From Lachnospiraceae bacterium (lineage in GTDB: Bacteria; Bacillota; Clostridia; Lachnospirales; Lachnospiraceae), in assembly GCA_029063085.1 (NCBI GenBank), contig JAIDOW010000026.1, forward strand, positions 1-64,000: a DNA stretch of 64,000 nucleotides, read 5' to 3'. The position numbers and the translations under genes were made by a program. Shown here piece by piece: positions 45,531-53,839 of this stretch; the stretch's first letter is position 1, and each line of letters opens with the position of its first letter. The notes under the pieces are model-generated. The model ran no database searches, was not told the DNA's origin, and was given only the letters and a program-made list of their open reading frames with translations.

Positions 45531-45856
45531 AGAAATTTATCTGCTTCCCTTTCCAATTCCACATCATCATTAATTGGTTTTCCCTGTTCCCTTTTTGTAA
45601 TGCCAACCCGTCCCTGCTTCTGCTGCACTACATGTCCCAATTCATGAGGCAGATACTTTTCCTGTCCCGGACCCACATACACCTGATCACCCATTGTATA
45701 TGCCAGTGCTCCAAGTTCTGCCGGTTTAGGGGAATTATAGTGTACCCTGACATCCGAAAATGACATCCCCGATTTTATTTCTGCGGCCTTTTGCATAGCC
45801 TGCGGAATACCTGTTTCACCTGATTTTAAGCTTTGTTTTTCTTCTTCCTGATACAA
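45527..45856 (-). CDS. eCIS core domain protein (DUF4157)
   Basis: A 109-aa protein with the eCIS core domain. MSFSDVRVHYNSPKPAELGALAYTMGDQVYVG precedes the metalloprotease-like motif HELGHVVQQKQGRV. The HExxH-type residues are intact (HELGH), so zinc binding is plausible. The family is a common marker of eCIS loci and may process cargo or scaffold. It starts with TTG at 45856 behind GGGAGAGG. It is short and carries no toxin domain. Confidence 0.9.
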   Translation of the reverse strand: MYQEEEKQSLKSGETGIPQAMQKAAEIKSGMSFSDVRVHYNSPKPAELGALAYTMGDQVYVGPGQEKYLPHELGHVVQQKQGRVGITKREQGKPINDDVELEREADKFL

Positions 45857-45868
45857 TTCCCTCTCCCT

Positions 45869-46276
45869 TCACGTTTCTTGTAAGTAAAACGGAAACACCA
45901 GATTAAACGGATTATTGGTTGTCCGTACCCGGTATGCTATTTCTATCTGTATGGCATTTTCTTTCTGCATCCGGTTTTCCACCTTTACGTTAATATCCGT
46001 AATTCTGGGTTCCCATCTTACCAATGCCTCTTCCACTGCATGTTTCATCATTGTCAACGTTGTATAGTCTAATGCAGCAAACATATGCTGATGAATATCA
46101 CATCCGAAATCCGGACGCATAACCCTCTCACCCTTTTTTGTCATCACAATCAGATATATACTTTGTCTGATATTATCCTCATAGGAGCATTCCATGATCT
46201 GTCCTGTCACTTTATCGGCTGTAACTGGAAAATGCCAGCCAGCTCCAAGAAAATCATTTTTATTACCAAAATACAA
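45869..46276 (-). CDS. GPW/gp25-like baseplate wedge protein
   Basis: A 135-aa gp25 homologue (Afp9-like), a wedge component that nucleates sheath assembly. Conserved: IRQSIYLIVMTKKGERVMRPDFGCDIHQHMF and VEEALVRWEPRITDINVKV. It starts with TTG at 46276, with GGAG 8 bases upstream. First gene of the injection-system operon; in Afp the gp25 gene sits inside the cluster. Confidence 0.93.
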   Translation of the reverse strand: MYFGNKNDFLGAGWHFPVTADKVTGQIMECSYEDNIRQSIYLIVMTKKGERVMRPDFGCDIHQHMFAALDYTTLTMMKHAVEEALVRWEPRITDINVKVENRMQKENAIQIEIAYRVRTTNNPFNLVFPFYLQET

Positions 46277-46323
46277 AACATCATCTCCGCTCCCTAAAAT
46301 AATATTTTTATTTTATCTTATCT

Positions 46324-46352
46324 ACTATAAATTGCATGTTGGAATTTATAGT
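46324..46352 (-). promoter_or_regulatory. Inverted repeat upstream of injection-system operon
   Basis: ACTATAAATT (46324-46333) and AATTTATAGT (46343-46352) are perfect 10-bp complements around a 9-base centre. It lies 48-76 bases before the first gene's TTG start, in the only sizeable gap upstream of the operon. It is a candidate operator; no regulator gene is adjacent. Confidence 0.5.
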
Positions 46353-46404
46353 TCTTTTTTGTTAGAAAACATTGGAATTCGTCGATATTTATGGTTTCAC
46401 CACA

Positions 46405-46466
46405 CCAAAAAAGGACTGCCACAATAAAAAAGAAAATCTTCTCTCTTATTGCAACAGCCCTTTTCT
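46405..46466 (-). terminator. Terminator after coiled-coil repeat gene
   Basis: On the minus strand AAAAGGGCTGTTGCAATAA pairs with TTATTGTGGCAGTCCTTTT with few mismatches and continues into TTTGG. It separates the 146-aa gene from the injection-system promoter region. Confidence 0.75.
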
Positions 46467-46477
46467 AATATTTTCTT

Positions 46478-46918
46478 TTATTCATTTACCAGCCTTTTTA
46501 ATATCTCATCCTGATATTCCAGCCGCTCTCCATGCTCCCGTACCTTTTGCACTAACGGATCAATATATGCCAGTTTACGCTGAATCTCTTCATTCCGCCT
46601 TCGGCATTCCACATTCTGTACACATAACTCTCTGCCATCAAACAATGCCGTAATCTTCAGCATCATATCATTTTCAACCCAGGCAAACTTCTTATGCGTA
46701 TAGCTGCTTAAAGCTTTCAAATCGCTTTCTACCTTATTAATATGTTCATCCACCCTGTCAAGACGTTCTTCTACCCTGTTAAGGCGTTCTTCTACCCTGT
46801 CAAGGCGTCCCTCCACCCTGTCAAGACGTTCTTCTACTTCATCAAAACGCTCTTCAATCCGTTCCTGCTGTATATCCAGTAAAACCTTAATGTTTCGCAA
46901 ATCTTCTTGAGTCAGCAT
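46478..46918 (-). CDS. Coiled-coil protein with heptad repeats
   Basis: A 146-aa protein. Residues about 20-60 are successive seven-residue units RVEERLD, a perfect heptad pattern predicting an elongated coiled coil. A second helical part (about 100-146) follows a small middle region. No known domain. It is monocistronic, with its own terminator, so it is not clearly part of the injection operon, but it lies directly upstream of it. Confidence 0.7.
   Translation of the reverse strand: MLTQEDLRNIKVLLDIQQERIEERFDEVEERLDRVEGRLDRVEERLNRVEERLDRVDEHINKVESDLKALSSYTHKKFAWVENDMMLKITALFDGRELCVQNVECRRRNEEIQRKLAYIDPLVQKVREHGERLEYQDEILKRLVNE
46751..46855 (-). repeat. Five 21-bp tandem repeats inside coiled-coil gene
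   Basis: Five consecutive 21-base units beginning at 46751, 46772, 46793, 46814 and 46835, each like TACCCTGTCAAGACGTTCTTC on the plus strand. They encode RVEERLD-type heptads. Near identity at DNA level suggests recent slippage or expansion and possible length variation between strains. Confidence 0.85.
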
Positions 46919-47038
46919 CTTCTTACACCTCCTCTGCTTAACTTATACATTCCGTACAAAATGAGACTATTATGGTGTAGTCATTATATCCTGTGCCAAT
47001 ACCGCAGTCAAGCTCTTTTTCCACTTTACATAGAACTT

Positions 47039-48571
47039 TTATACCGATCCTTTTTTTCCTAACACAACCTTGAAAGTTTTTAATATAATCTCTAAATCCA
47101 GTCCTAATGAAAAATTATCTATATATTCCTTATCCAGTCTTACAACCTCTTCAAAATCCGTAATATCACTTCTTCCACTTACCTGCCACATTCCGGTTAA
47201 ACCTGGTTTGGTTGCCAGCCTTCCCTTGTGATGAAGCTCATACTGTTCATATTCCTTCACAGTCGGAGGTCTGGTACCCACCACGCTCATGCTTCCTGCC
47301 AATATATTAAAAGACTGCGGAAGTTCATCAATGGAGGATTCTCTTAAAAATTTCCCAAGGGAAAATTTCTTTCCATATCCGATAATTCTGGGATCATCAT
47401 CCATCTTAAACATTAATCCGCTCATCTTATTCTGTGCCATTAACTCCGCTTTTCTCTGCTCTGCATCTACATACATTGTCCGGAACTTCCATATTTTAAA
47501 AATCCGCCCGTTTTTGCCAACTCTCTGCTGACAAAAAAATACTGGTCCCGGATCTGCTATCCAAATTGCAGGTGCAATGAATACCGTAAGGAAAGCTGTA
47601 ACAAGCGTACCAAAAAAACCAAAGAAAATATCAACCAGTCTCTTCATCATAAGCTGGCGGGAAGTCACTGTATTAACGCTTGCCGTAATAACCGATATCC
47701 CATTGACCCGATTTACAGTAGCTCTTGGAATCTGAACCAGATTCTGAATACTGATATGAACAGTAATTCCCATACTTATAAACGCATTGGCAATGTCTTC
47801 CACCTGGTCACTTTCCATACATATCAGAACTTCATCCACTACGTTAATTCTGGCATATTCATACATATCCGTAAGAGTGCCAACTATCGGTATATCCCGG
47901 ACAGTATCCCCTATTATCGTGTGATTCCCAATGTTGCAAGTATCACCAACATCCCCCTGTTTCTTATTTTTCCCTGTCATATCTCCGGCAGCTGCTTCCA
48001 GCTCTGCCATGCTGTCTGCTAAAATAATACCAACAATCTTAACAGTGCTGATCTTACTCTTATAAAATTTATGTAATATCCCGTTTATCTGGCTATACGG
48101 TACAACCAACAGCATACAGCTCTGATTCTTCTTTTTATTAATCTCTTTTCTCAGATAACGTTTATAAATATACCGGTAACTAAACATTAATATACAATCC
48201 AGCACCGGATATCCAAACATAATCAACCGGGAATACACCACGGATGACTGTTCCATAAACAAGATAAAAATTATGCCTGCCAAAATATATATATTATATT
48301 GAAAAACTTTTTTTGTCTCCTCTGCGGCATTTCGTTTTAATATACCAGAATATGGCTCTGTAAATAATATCATTGCAATATGCAGACATAAAATAATAAC
48401 CATAATCTTCCGGTATGGCGTGGAGAACTCAGAAGAAAAAAACAATTCCGGAGCTTTCTCAATACCAAAACGAATGATATATGCAATGAAAAAACTTATT
48501 TCCATACAAAGAAAATCAAGAAACATAAAATCAAAATGTTTATACCATGTTTTCTGATTTCTCTGATACAT
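47039..48571 (-). CDS. Exopolysaccharide initiating sugar-phosphate transferase
   Basis: A 510-aa polyprenyl-phosphate glycosyl-1-phosphate transferase (WbaP/CpsE class). Five N-terminal transmembrane helices precede a CoA-binding-like middle and the C-terminal sugar transferase domain (about 320-510): KRLVDIFFGFFG, GPVFFCQQRVGKNGRIFKIWKFRTM, LPQSFNILAGSMSVVGTRPP and GLTGMWQVSGRSD. It loads the first sugar on the lipid carrier. ATG at 48571 with AAGGAGG. Last gene of the EPS control operon; no other glycosyltransferases are in the window. Confidence 0.93.
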   Translation of the reverse strand: MYQRNQKTWYKHFDFMFLDFLCMEISFFIAYIIRFGIEKAPELFFSSEFSTPYRKIMVIILCLHIAMILFTEPYSGILKRNAAEETKKVFQYNIYILAGIIFILFMEQSSVVYSRLIMFGYPVLDCILMFSYRYIYKRYLRKEINKKKNQSCMLLVVPYSQINGILHKFYKSKISTVKIVGIILADSMAELEAAAGDMTGKNKKQGDVGDTCNIGNHTIIGDTVRDIPIVGTLTDMYEYARINVVDEVLICMESDQVEDIANAFISMGITVHISIQNLVQIPRATVNRVNGISVITASVNTVTSRQLMMKRLVDIFFGFFGTLVTAFLTVFIAPAIWIADPGPVFFCQQRVGKNGRIFKIWKFRTMYVDAEQRKAELMAQNKMSGLMFKMDDDPRIIGYGKKFSLGKFLRESSIDELPQSFNILAGSMSVVGTRPPTVKEYEQYELHHKGRLATKPGLTGMWQVSGRSDITDFEEVVRLDKEYIDNFSLGLDLEIILKTFKVVLGKKGSV

Positions 48572-48643
48572 TTTCCCTTCCTCCTTAAAACAACAGAGAA
48601 TCCCCACATATGAGATTCTCCGCATATAACAAACTGGCTCTTT

Positions 48644-48693
48644 ATTCCCGCAAGCAATGAGCCAAGTGCCGTGCTTACACGAACATTTGACTT
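48644..48693. repeat. Dispersed intergenic repeat, GCGAGCAA type (copy 3)
   Basis: TTCCCGCAAGCAATGAGCCA, then GTGCCGTGCTTACACGAACA and TTTGACTTAC, between the kinase and transferase genes. A diverged copy of the family at 40391 and 43303. Confidence 0.55.
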
Positions 48694-48694
48694 A

Positions 48695-49414
48695 CTAAGC
48701 TTCTTTATCATTTCCATAGTCACCGTAACTACCATAATAACGTCCATAATAATTGCCGTAATACCCTTTACCGTAATAACCTTTGCCACCCATTTCTACT
48801 TTATTTAAAACAGCACCAAGGATTTTGCAGCCACTCTGTTCCAATTGCTTTTTCACTCGCTGTACTATCTTATAGCTTGCATTATCTGTCTCAATAACAA
48901 TGATAGCACCATCACACTCTTTTGCAACGATAGCAGCATCAATAACACTCCCAAGTGGTGGACAATCAATAATAATATAATCGTATTCCTCCCGTTTTGC
49001 TGCAATCAGACTCTTAAAACGAGCATTCCCCAGCAACTCTGACGGATTAGGCGCTGTCTGTCCTGTAAAAATAACACTTAAATTCTCAACATTTGTTTCA
49101 TAAACAATCTCTTCTAATTTATTTTGTCCGCTCAGATAATGGGATAAGCCCTTCGTCTCAATATCTACTCCATAACGGGCAATCGTAACAGACTTCCGAA
49201 TATCTGCATCAATGTATAACACCTTCTTGCCATCCTCTGCAAGGGAATTTGCCAAATTAAAAGACACTGCTGATTTTCCCTCATTCGGCAGGGAGCTGGT
49301 AAGTGCGATAACACGAACATCATCACCGGAAAAACTAATGTTGGTACGTAATGTCTTATATGCTTCATTTGTCTTGAAATCTAATTCTTTCTTCTTTTCA
49401 AAATTAACCTTCAT
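48695..49414 (-). CDS. CpsD/CapB-type tyrosine autokinase (BY-kinase)
   Basis: A 239-aa cytoplasmic bacterial tyrosine kinase. Walker A SSLPNEGKSAVSFNLA, Walker A' VLYIDADIRK and Walker B YIIIDCPPLG are in place. The C-terminus is a tyrosine cluster (KGYYGKGYYGNYYGRYYG...) with ten tyrosines in about 25 residues, the autophosphorylation tail. It works with the Wzz-like partner upstream and is dephosphorylated by the PHP phosphatase. GGAAGG precedes the ATG. Confidence 0.95.
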   Translation of the reverse strand: MKVNFEKKKELDFKTNEAYKTLRTNISFSGDDVRVIALTSSLPNEGKSAVSFNLANSLAEDGKKVLYIDADIRKSVTIARYGVDIETKGLSHYLSGQNKLEEIVYETNVENLSVIFTGQTAPNPSELLGNARFKSLIAAKREEYDYIIIDCPPLGSVIDAAIVAKECDGAIIVIETDNASYKIVQRVKKQLEQSGCKILGAVLNKVEMGGKGYYGKGYYGNYYGRYYGSYGDYGNDKEA

Positions 49415-49459
49415 GAGAATCTACCTTCCTACTCTATTCAACCCAATTCCTATCCACTT

Positions 49460-50248
49460 TTATACAGCGTCTGATGTTGATGCCTTTTTCTTTCTTTGTG
49501 CCCGCTTACGTTCTTTGCGCATTCTTGCAGCATCTTTGTCATGTCCCCTGGTGGAACGCTTAGATGTTCCCTCCTCTAACGGAATCAATCCTAATGTATT
49601 GATACCAAGGTACTTCTCCACATCTTCTGTTGTCTGAATTGCATCATTCATCAAATGCAGAACAATGATACAACCGACAGCCAGAACAAAGCCAAGGATC
49701 GCTCCGATTACTGCATTCTTTGTTAGATTAGGACTGGTTTGATTCTCTGGAACATGTCCATAATCTGCTACATTTGGCTTTTCCGTTTCCATAATGGTTC
49801 CCATGCGTTCTGCCGATACATCCGTAAGCTTATCAACAATGGTTTTTGCCATATATGCATCATGATTATTTACCGTAATATATATGAAACGAGTATTTGT
49901 TGGATTATCAACAGATACGCTTTCCACAAATTCTCCATAACTCATATCAAGTTCTAATTCTTCAATTACCTTATCCACCACCGGACGGCTTGTGATGAAC
50001 ACCTGATAATCCTGTGTCAGGGAAGACCCAACCTGTATATCTGTTAATGATGTAATACTGGTCGATTTTGTCATTACATACATCATGGATGTAGAGCTGT
50101 AAAGAGGTCTTATAAATGCTGTTGTATATCCAGCTGCAATTCCCAGTCCCAATGCTGTTACCAGTATGATAATCCATATTTTACTCAGCAATACATAGAA
50201 CAATTCTCTTAAGTCAATTTCTATTTCTTCATTTCTCTCTTCGTTCAT
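49460..50248 (-). CDS. Wzz/CpsC-type chain-length protein, kinase activator
   Basis: A 262-aa membrane protein with two transmembrane helices (about 20-40 and 180-205), an external domain between them and a basic C-terminal tail (RKERKRAQRKKKAS). The N-terminal IDLRELFYVLLSKIWIII and the Pro-rich region before helix 2 (PENQTSPNLTKNAVIGAILG) are typical of Wzz/YveK. Its cytoplasmic tail normally activates the BY-kinase encoded next. AGGAGATT precedes the ATG. Confidence 0.92.
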   Translation of the reverse strand: MNEERNEEIEIDLRELFYVLLSKIWIIILVTALGLGIAAGYTTAFIRPLYSSTSMMYVMTKSTSITSLTDIQVGSSLTQDYQVFITSRPVVDKVIEELELDMSYGEFVESVSVDNPTNTRFIYITVNNHDAYMAKTIVDKLTDVSAERMGTIMETEKPNVADYGHVPENQTSPNLTKNAVIGAILGFVLAVGCIIVLHLMNDAIQTTEDVEKYLGINTLGLIPLEEGTSKRSTRGHDKDAARMRKERKRAQRKKKASTSDAV

Positions 50249-50305
50249 GTTCTTTCAATCTCCTATTTTATATTTGTACAAACTATCATAAAATCATTAT
50301 CTATC

Positions 50306-51034
50306 TTACTCGATAATATATTGATTTTCAACCATTTTCTGTGGATTTACAACAAACACCTTTTCCAAAAATGATTCCCCACATTTCTTCTCTATCCATC
50401 CCACATAATCCTTAATATATGGTGCTCTGTCTTCCAGATCATGAGCGTCGGTGCCAAAAAAGCTGATATATTCCTCTTTTACCAGTTTTTTACACCATCT
50501 GGCATTCTCATCCAACATTCCCCCGTACACGCTGGAAATATTCATCTGTAAATACGCTTCCATGCCTACGAGTTCATCAATCCTCTCAATATGTTTAAAC
50601 AAACATCTATAACGTTCCACATGGGCAATGATTGGACGGTATCTGGCATTAGTAAGCTTACGAATCGCATCGTATAATTGATGATAGCTAATCCGGATAT
50701 TAAACTCTACCAACACATACTTGGTATCATTCATGAACTGAATCAAGCCTTCCTTCAAATCCTCTATAATACCGTCTTCGTACAATATCTCATTACCGAG
50801 ATATAATTTCATATCTGAATATTTCCTGCCTACTTCCATCTGAAAATCTTCAAAACGTTTATGTAGTTCTTCTTTGCTATAGCTGTTCTTGCCCCTGATA
50901 TAATGCGGTGTCAGCATTAATTTCCGAGTTCCTTCCTTGTAGGCAATATCAATCATTGACATCGCTTCTTCCAAAGTCTGAGCTCCATCATCTACCCCCG
51001 GCAATATATGGCTATGGATATCGAAATATTCCAT
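50306..51034 (-). CDS. CpsB/CapC-type tyrosine phosphatase (PHP family)
   Basis: A 242-aa manganese-dependent phosphatase of the PHP fold. Metal-binding motifs: DIHSHILPGVDDGA near the N-terminus, LTPHYI, NEILY, IIAHVERYR and FGTDAHDLEDRAP. It removes phosphate from the BY-kinase tail and so tunes polysaccharide chain length. AGGAGAATAACAGG precedes the ATG. Confidence 0.94.
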   Translation of the reverse strand: MEYFDIHSHILPGVDDGAQTLEEAMSMIDIAYKEGTRKLMLTPHYIRGKNSYSKEELHKRFEDFQMEVGRKYSDMKLYLGNEILYEDGIIEDLKEGLIQFMNDTKYVLVEFNIRISYHQLYDAIRKLTNARYRPIIAHVERYRCLFKHIERIDELVGMEAYLQMNISSVYGGMLDENARWCKKLVKEEYISFFGTDAHDLEDRAPYIKDYVGWIEKKCGESFLEKVFVVNPQKMVENQYIIE

Positions 51035-51121
51035 CCTGTTATTCTCCTATATTACTCTCTTGTAAATATAACAAAATATTTTCTTCTGCATTCAGACCCC
51101 AACACGCAAATCCTATCGTAT

Positions 51122-52570
51122 TTACGATGTTTGGTTATTGGAAATCGTTTTATATACCCCAATCAGTATCATCCCAACCACTACACAAAATGCGGAAATA
51201 CTGGTCATTACCTTTACACCCCACTGAATACACTCCATTAAAAACAGATACAGGTAATCTGGTTCAATATAAAGGTGCAAATACGGCTTCTTCGTTGCCA
51301 TAATGGTGGTCACTATTATAATTACTATACTTGCTATCAATTCTGCCACTGCAAAATGCTTTATGCCACGTTCCCTGCGTTGATCCATAAAAATCATCAG
51401 AACCGTTCCTAAGACTGCACTGAGAATTGTAAACACTCCTGCCACATAAAACAACTGCATATAACTGTTTTTCATATTATAAATATACGGTGTTACATTA
51501 CTGTCCGGAATGCGGATATTGGTCTGACCATCTAAAATCTTTAGAGAATTCTGCTTTATGGTAAATAAATAATCCTCATATGATACAATCTTATCCATAT
51601 CGGTTATACTTTTGCCGTATACGGCTTCCTTTGCCATACCGGATATGTACTCCGAATACGCATAACGAAAATAACCGCTGCTCTGCATATTCTGCATAAT
51701 AGCATCCTTATTAAACAAAGTAATATAACTCCCCAGCAAAATAAAGGAAGCTACCAGACTGAGCATCGTTGTGACAGTGAGCACATTTCTTGTATATCGG
51801 CGAATCTTACGCCTTTTACTATGTCCTGGTCTGGCTCTTCTGTTCTTCGGTCTTTTGAAACTCATACACTTTGTTATAAATAAGATTACACCACATACCA
51901 GAGTAATTGCAAGTATTATTCCCGAAATCCCATCAATTACCAGAATAGTCTTATCCGAAATCAACTGTTCTTTCTTGGATATACTAATGGTTTCATTATC
52001 CTTCGTTGTGATTACAATATCATTTTCACCAAGCTGTACTGATGCTGCTGCCTCTCCTTTTTCCGGACGGGATTCCAATTTCTCCTTTGCCTCTGTCTGA
52101 TTTGACATGGCATCCCATACATCTAAATCAGCCGGATTACTGTCTTCATCCGAATCCTTGTCATCTTTATCCTTTTTTGCATCATCTTTTGGTTTTTTAT
52201 CTGCTCCATCATCCTCTGTGGAGGTTGTAGGTTCCGAATTCCCCGACTGTCCTCCCACTTCATGAAGGTATCCCTGTGCAACGCCCTCACCGACATTGGC
52301 ATACATCATGGAAATCGCTTCGCTTGCCTGTTCTGCTGTCAAATCTACATCATCTGCGGCCAGATAACTAGTCAGGGAATTAATATAGGCGGAACCCGCC
52401 TGATAAGTTTTTCCATCATAAGAAAATGTTCCACTTGCAGCAGCAATCACACCTGCCTCATTACTGTTGATTCCTCCTGCAAATGCAATCATTTTAGGAG
52501 AAATGGCACACACAACCAGCATACATCCCATCAATATGAATAATCCTAAATGATTCCGTCTTCCCTTCAT
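51122..52570 (-). CDS. Membrane protein of unknown function, EPS operon
   Basis: A 482-aa protein. It has an N-terminal signal/anchor (GLFILMGCMLVVCAI), an external domain of about 170 residues containing a D/K-rich low-complexity linker, a transmembrane helix (about 210-232), a strongly basic cytoplasmic loop (RPKNRRARPGHSKRRKIRRY), another helix (about 262-282), an external domain, and three more helices to the end. No family recognised. First gene of the EPS operon, just after a promoter and a 5'-end hairpin. It may sense envelope state or help polysaccharide export. Confidence 0.7.
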   Translation of the reverse strand: MKGRRNHLGLFILMGCMLVVCAISPKMIAFAGGINSNEAGVIAAASGTFSYDGKTYQAGSAYINSLTSYLAADDVDLTAEQASEAISMMYANVGEGVAQGYLHEVGGQSGNSEPTTSTEDDGADKKPKDDAKKDKDDKDSDEDSNPADLDVWDAMSNQTEAKEKLESRPEKGEAAASVQLGENDIVITTKDNETISISKKEQLISDKTILVIDGISGIILAITLVCGVILFITKCMSFKRPKNRRARPGHSKRRKIRRYTRNVLTVTTMLSLVASFILLGSYITLFNKDAIMQNMQSSGYFRYAYSEYISGMAKEAVYGKSITDMDKIVSYEDYLFTIKQNSLKILDGQTNIRIPDSNVTPYIYNMKNSYMQLFYVAGVFTILSAVLGTVLMIFMDQRRERGIKHFAVAELIASIVIIIVTTIMATKKPYLHLYIEPDYLYLFLMECIQWGVKVMTSISAFCVVVGMILIGVYKTISNNQTS

Positions 52571-52603
52571 CTCAAACCTCTCAATTAATTTTCCCTATAC
52601 ATA

Positions 52604-52641
52604 GATTAAGCTGTTAAACATTGCCGTCTAACAGCTTAATC
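52604..52641 (-). promoter_or_regulatory. 5'-end stem-loop of EPS operon mRNA
   Basis: GATTAAGCTGTTA (52604-52616) pairs perfectly over 13 bp with TAACAGCTTAATC (52629-52641). If the promoter at 52648-52676 is used, the hairpin lies at the very start of the EPS transcript. On the minus strand it has no U-run, so stabilisation or attenuation is more likely than simple termination. It could still act on readthrough from the Big_2 gene on the right. Confidence 0.5.
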
Positions 52642-52647
52642 AAAAAC

Positions 52648-52676
52648 ATCATACTATTTGAAACAATATGTATAAA
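52648..52676 (-). promoter_or_regulatory. Promoter of EPS operon
   Basis: On the minus strand TTTATA and TATGAT are separated by 17 bases. It begins right after the stop of the Big_2 gene, 78 bases before the 482-aa gene's ATG. The -35 box is only a fair match. Confidence 0.5.
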
Positions 52677-53771
52677 TTATTTTACAGTAATGGTTACTAC
52701 GTCACCCATTCCCTTAAGAACCTCTGCTACATTACCTGTAACAACGATGTTCTTACCTTCAACTGTATAAGTATACGCTGTACCATTAACCTTGAAGCTT
52801 GTAGCTGTAATATCTGTGAATGTTACAGTACCAACTTTAACAGACTTAACAGATGCAGGAGCAAATGCTGTTACAGCTGCAATCTTATCTGCCTTAATTG
52901 TAGTCTTAACAGTAACCTTTTTAGCTCCCATAGCCTTTGCAGACTGAGCAACAGTCTTACCATTAATCTTAACTACTCCATTCTCAACCGTAGCTGTATA
53001 ATCCTTACCATCAAGGTTAACTACAACCTCTTTATCATTAGAGAACTTAGCAATCCGATCAATATCAGCCTGCACTTTAGTAACATCAGCAAACTCAACT
53101 TCTATAGATACTTCCTTCTTGTCAACAGGAGCAACAGTTGTCTTATATTCCTCAACCGTGATAGTTGCCTTAGCTGACTTGTTAGTACCATCAGTAGACT
53201 TAACTGTGATAGTAGCTTTACCAGGAGCAACAGCTGTTACAACACCCTTAGCTGATACCTTTGCTACCTTCTCATTAGAAGATGTCCACTTAACAGTCTT
53301 GTTAGCTTTCTTACCCTTAGTCTTAACAGTTGCCTTAAGAGTCTCTGTAGCACCAACCTTTAATGTAGCTGCACTCTTATTTAAAGAAACCTTTGTTACC
53401 TTACCAGCTACAACAGTTACTTTTACAGTTGCTTTTTTCTTCTTGTTCTTAGTAGAAGTTACAGTAATCTTAGCTGTACCAGTCTTCTTAGCTGTAATAA
53501 CACCCTTCTTAGATACAGTTGCTACTTTCTTATTAGAAGTTTTGTAAGTTACCTTCTTGTTAGCAGCCTTGTTAGGAGTAACAGTTACAGTTGTCTTCAA
53601 CGTAGCCTTCTTACCCTTTGTAATCTTAATAGTCTTCTTGCCTGTTAACTTGTCAACGGATGCCACCTTTTTAACGGTAACTTTCTTTGCAGCTTCTGCT
53701 GTTGTACCTGCACTTACGCTAAAAGCAAAAACCAAAGCCAATGCAAGCATGAGTGATTTTACAATTTTCTT
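52677..53771 (-). CDS. Secreted Big_2 (Ig-like) domain protein, lysine-rich
   Basis: A 364-aa exported protein with a clear signal peptide (KKIVKSLMLALALVFAFSVSAGTTAEA). Two to three Ig-like Big_2 modules follow (VTYKTSNKKVATVSKKGVITAKKTGTAKITVT; VKWTSSNEKVAKVSAKGVVTAVAPGKATITVK), then a C-terminal domain of about 150 residues with unusual alternating strands. The mature protein is extremely rich in K, T and V and lacks a sortase signal. Probably cell-surface or matrix associated. ATG at 53771 with AAGGAG; its own strong promoter suggests abundant expression. Confidence 0.88.
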   Translation of the reverse strand, partial: KKIVKSLMLALALVFAFSVSAGTTAEAAKKVTVKKVASVDKLTGKKTIKITKGKKATLKTTVTVTPNKAANKKVTYKTSNKKVATVSKKGVITAKKTGTAKITVTSTKNKKKKATVKVTVVAGKVTKVSLNKSAATLKVGATETLKATVKTKGKKANKTVKWTSSNEKVAKVSAKGVVTAVAPGKATITVKSTDGTNKSAKATITVEEYKTTVAPVDKKEVSIEVEFADVTKVQADIDRIAKFSNDKEVVVNLDGKDYTATVENGVVKINGKTVAQSAKAMGAKKVTVKTTIKADKIAAVTAFAPASVKSVKVGTVTFTDITATSFKVNGTAYTYTVEGKNIVVTGNVAEVLKGMGDVVTITVK

Positions 53772-53810
53772 CATCTCTAATATCCTCTCCTTTTTATTTT
53801 GATATGGTAT

Positions 53811-53839
53811 ATCATAATCGTCTTTCACAAATTTGTCAA
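53811..53839 (-). promoter_or_regulatory. Strong sigma-A promoter of Big_2 gene
   Basis: On the minus strand TTGACA (53834-53839) and TATGAT (53811-53816) are separated by exactly 17 bases. It lies about 40 bases before the ATG at 53771. Confidence 0.8.

Noticed and set aside
23534..46276. Prophage or R-type tailocin
   Set aside because: No capsid, portal, terminase, integrase, holin or lysin. DUF4157, AAA+ and Pvc16-like proteins point to eCIS.
23534..46276. Classical type VI secretion
   Set aside because: No TssJ/L/M membrane complex, no ClpV and no TssB/C pair; the sheath is a single phage-like protein.
53119..53547. A 142-codon open frame antisense to the Big_2 gene
   Set aside because: Repetitive mirror of the Lys/Thr/Val-rich coding sequence; no independent signal.
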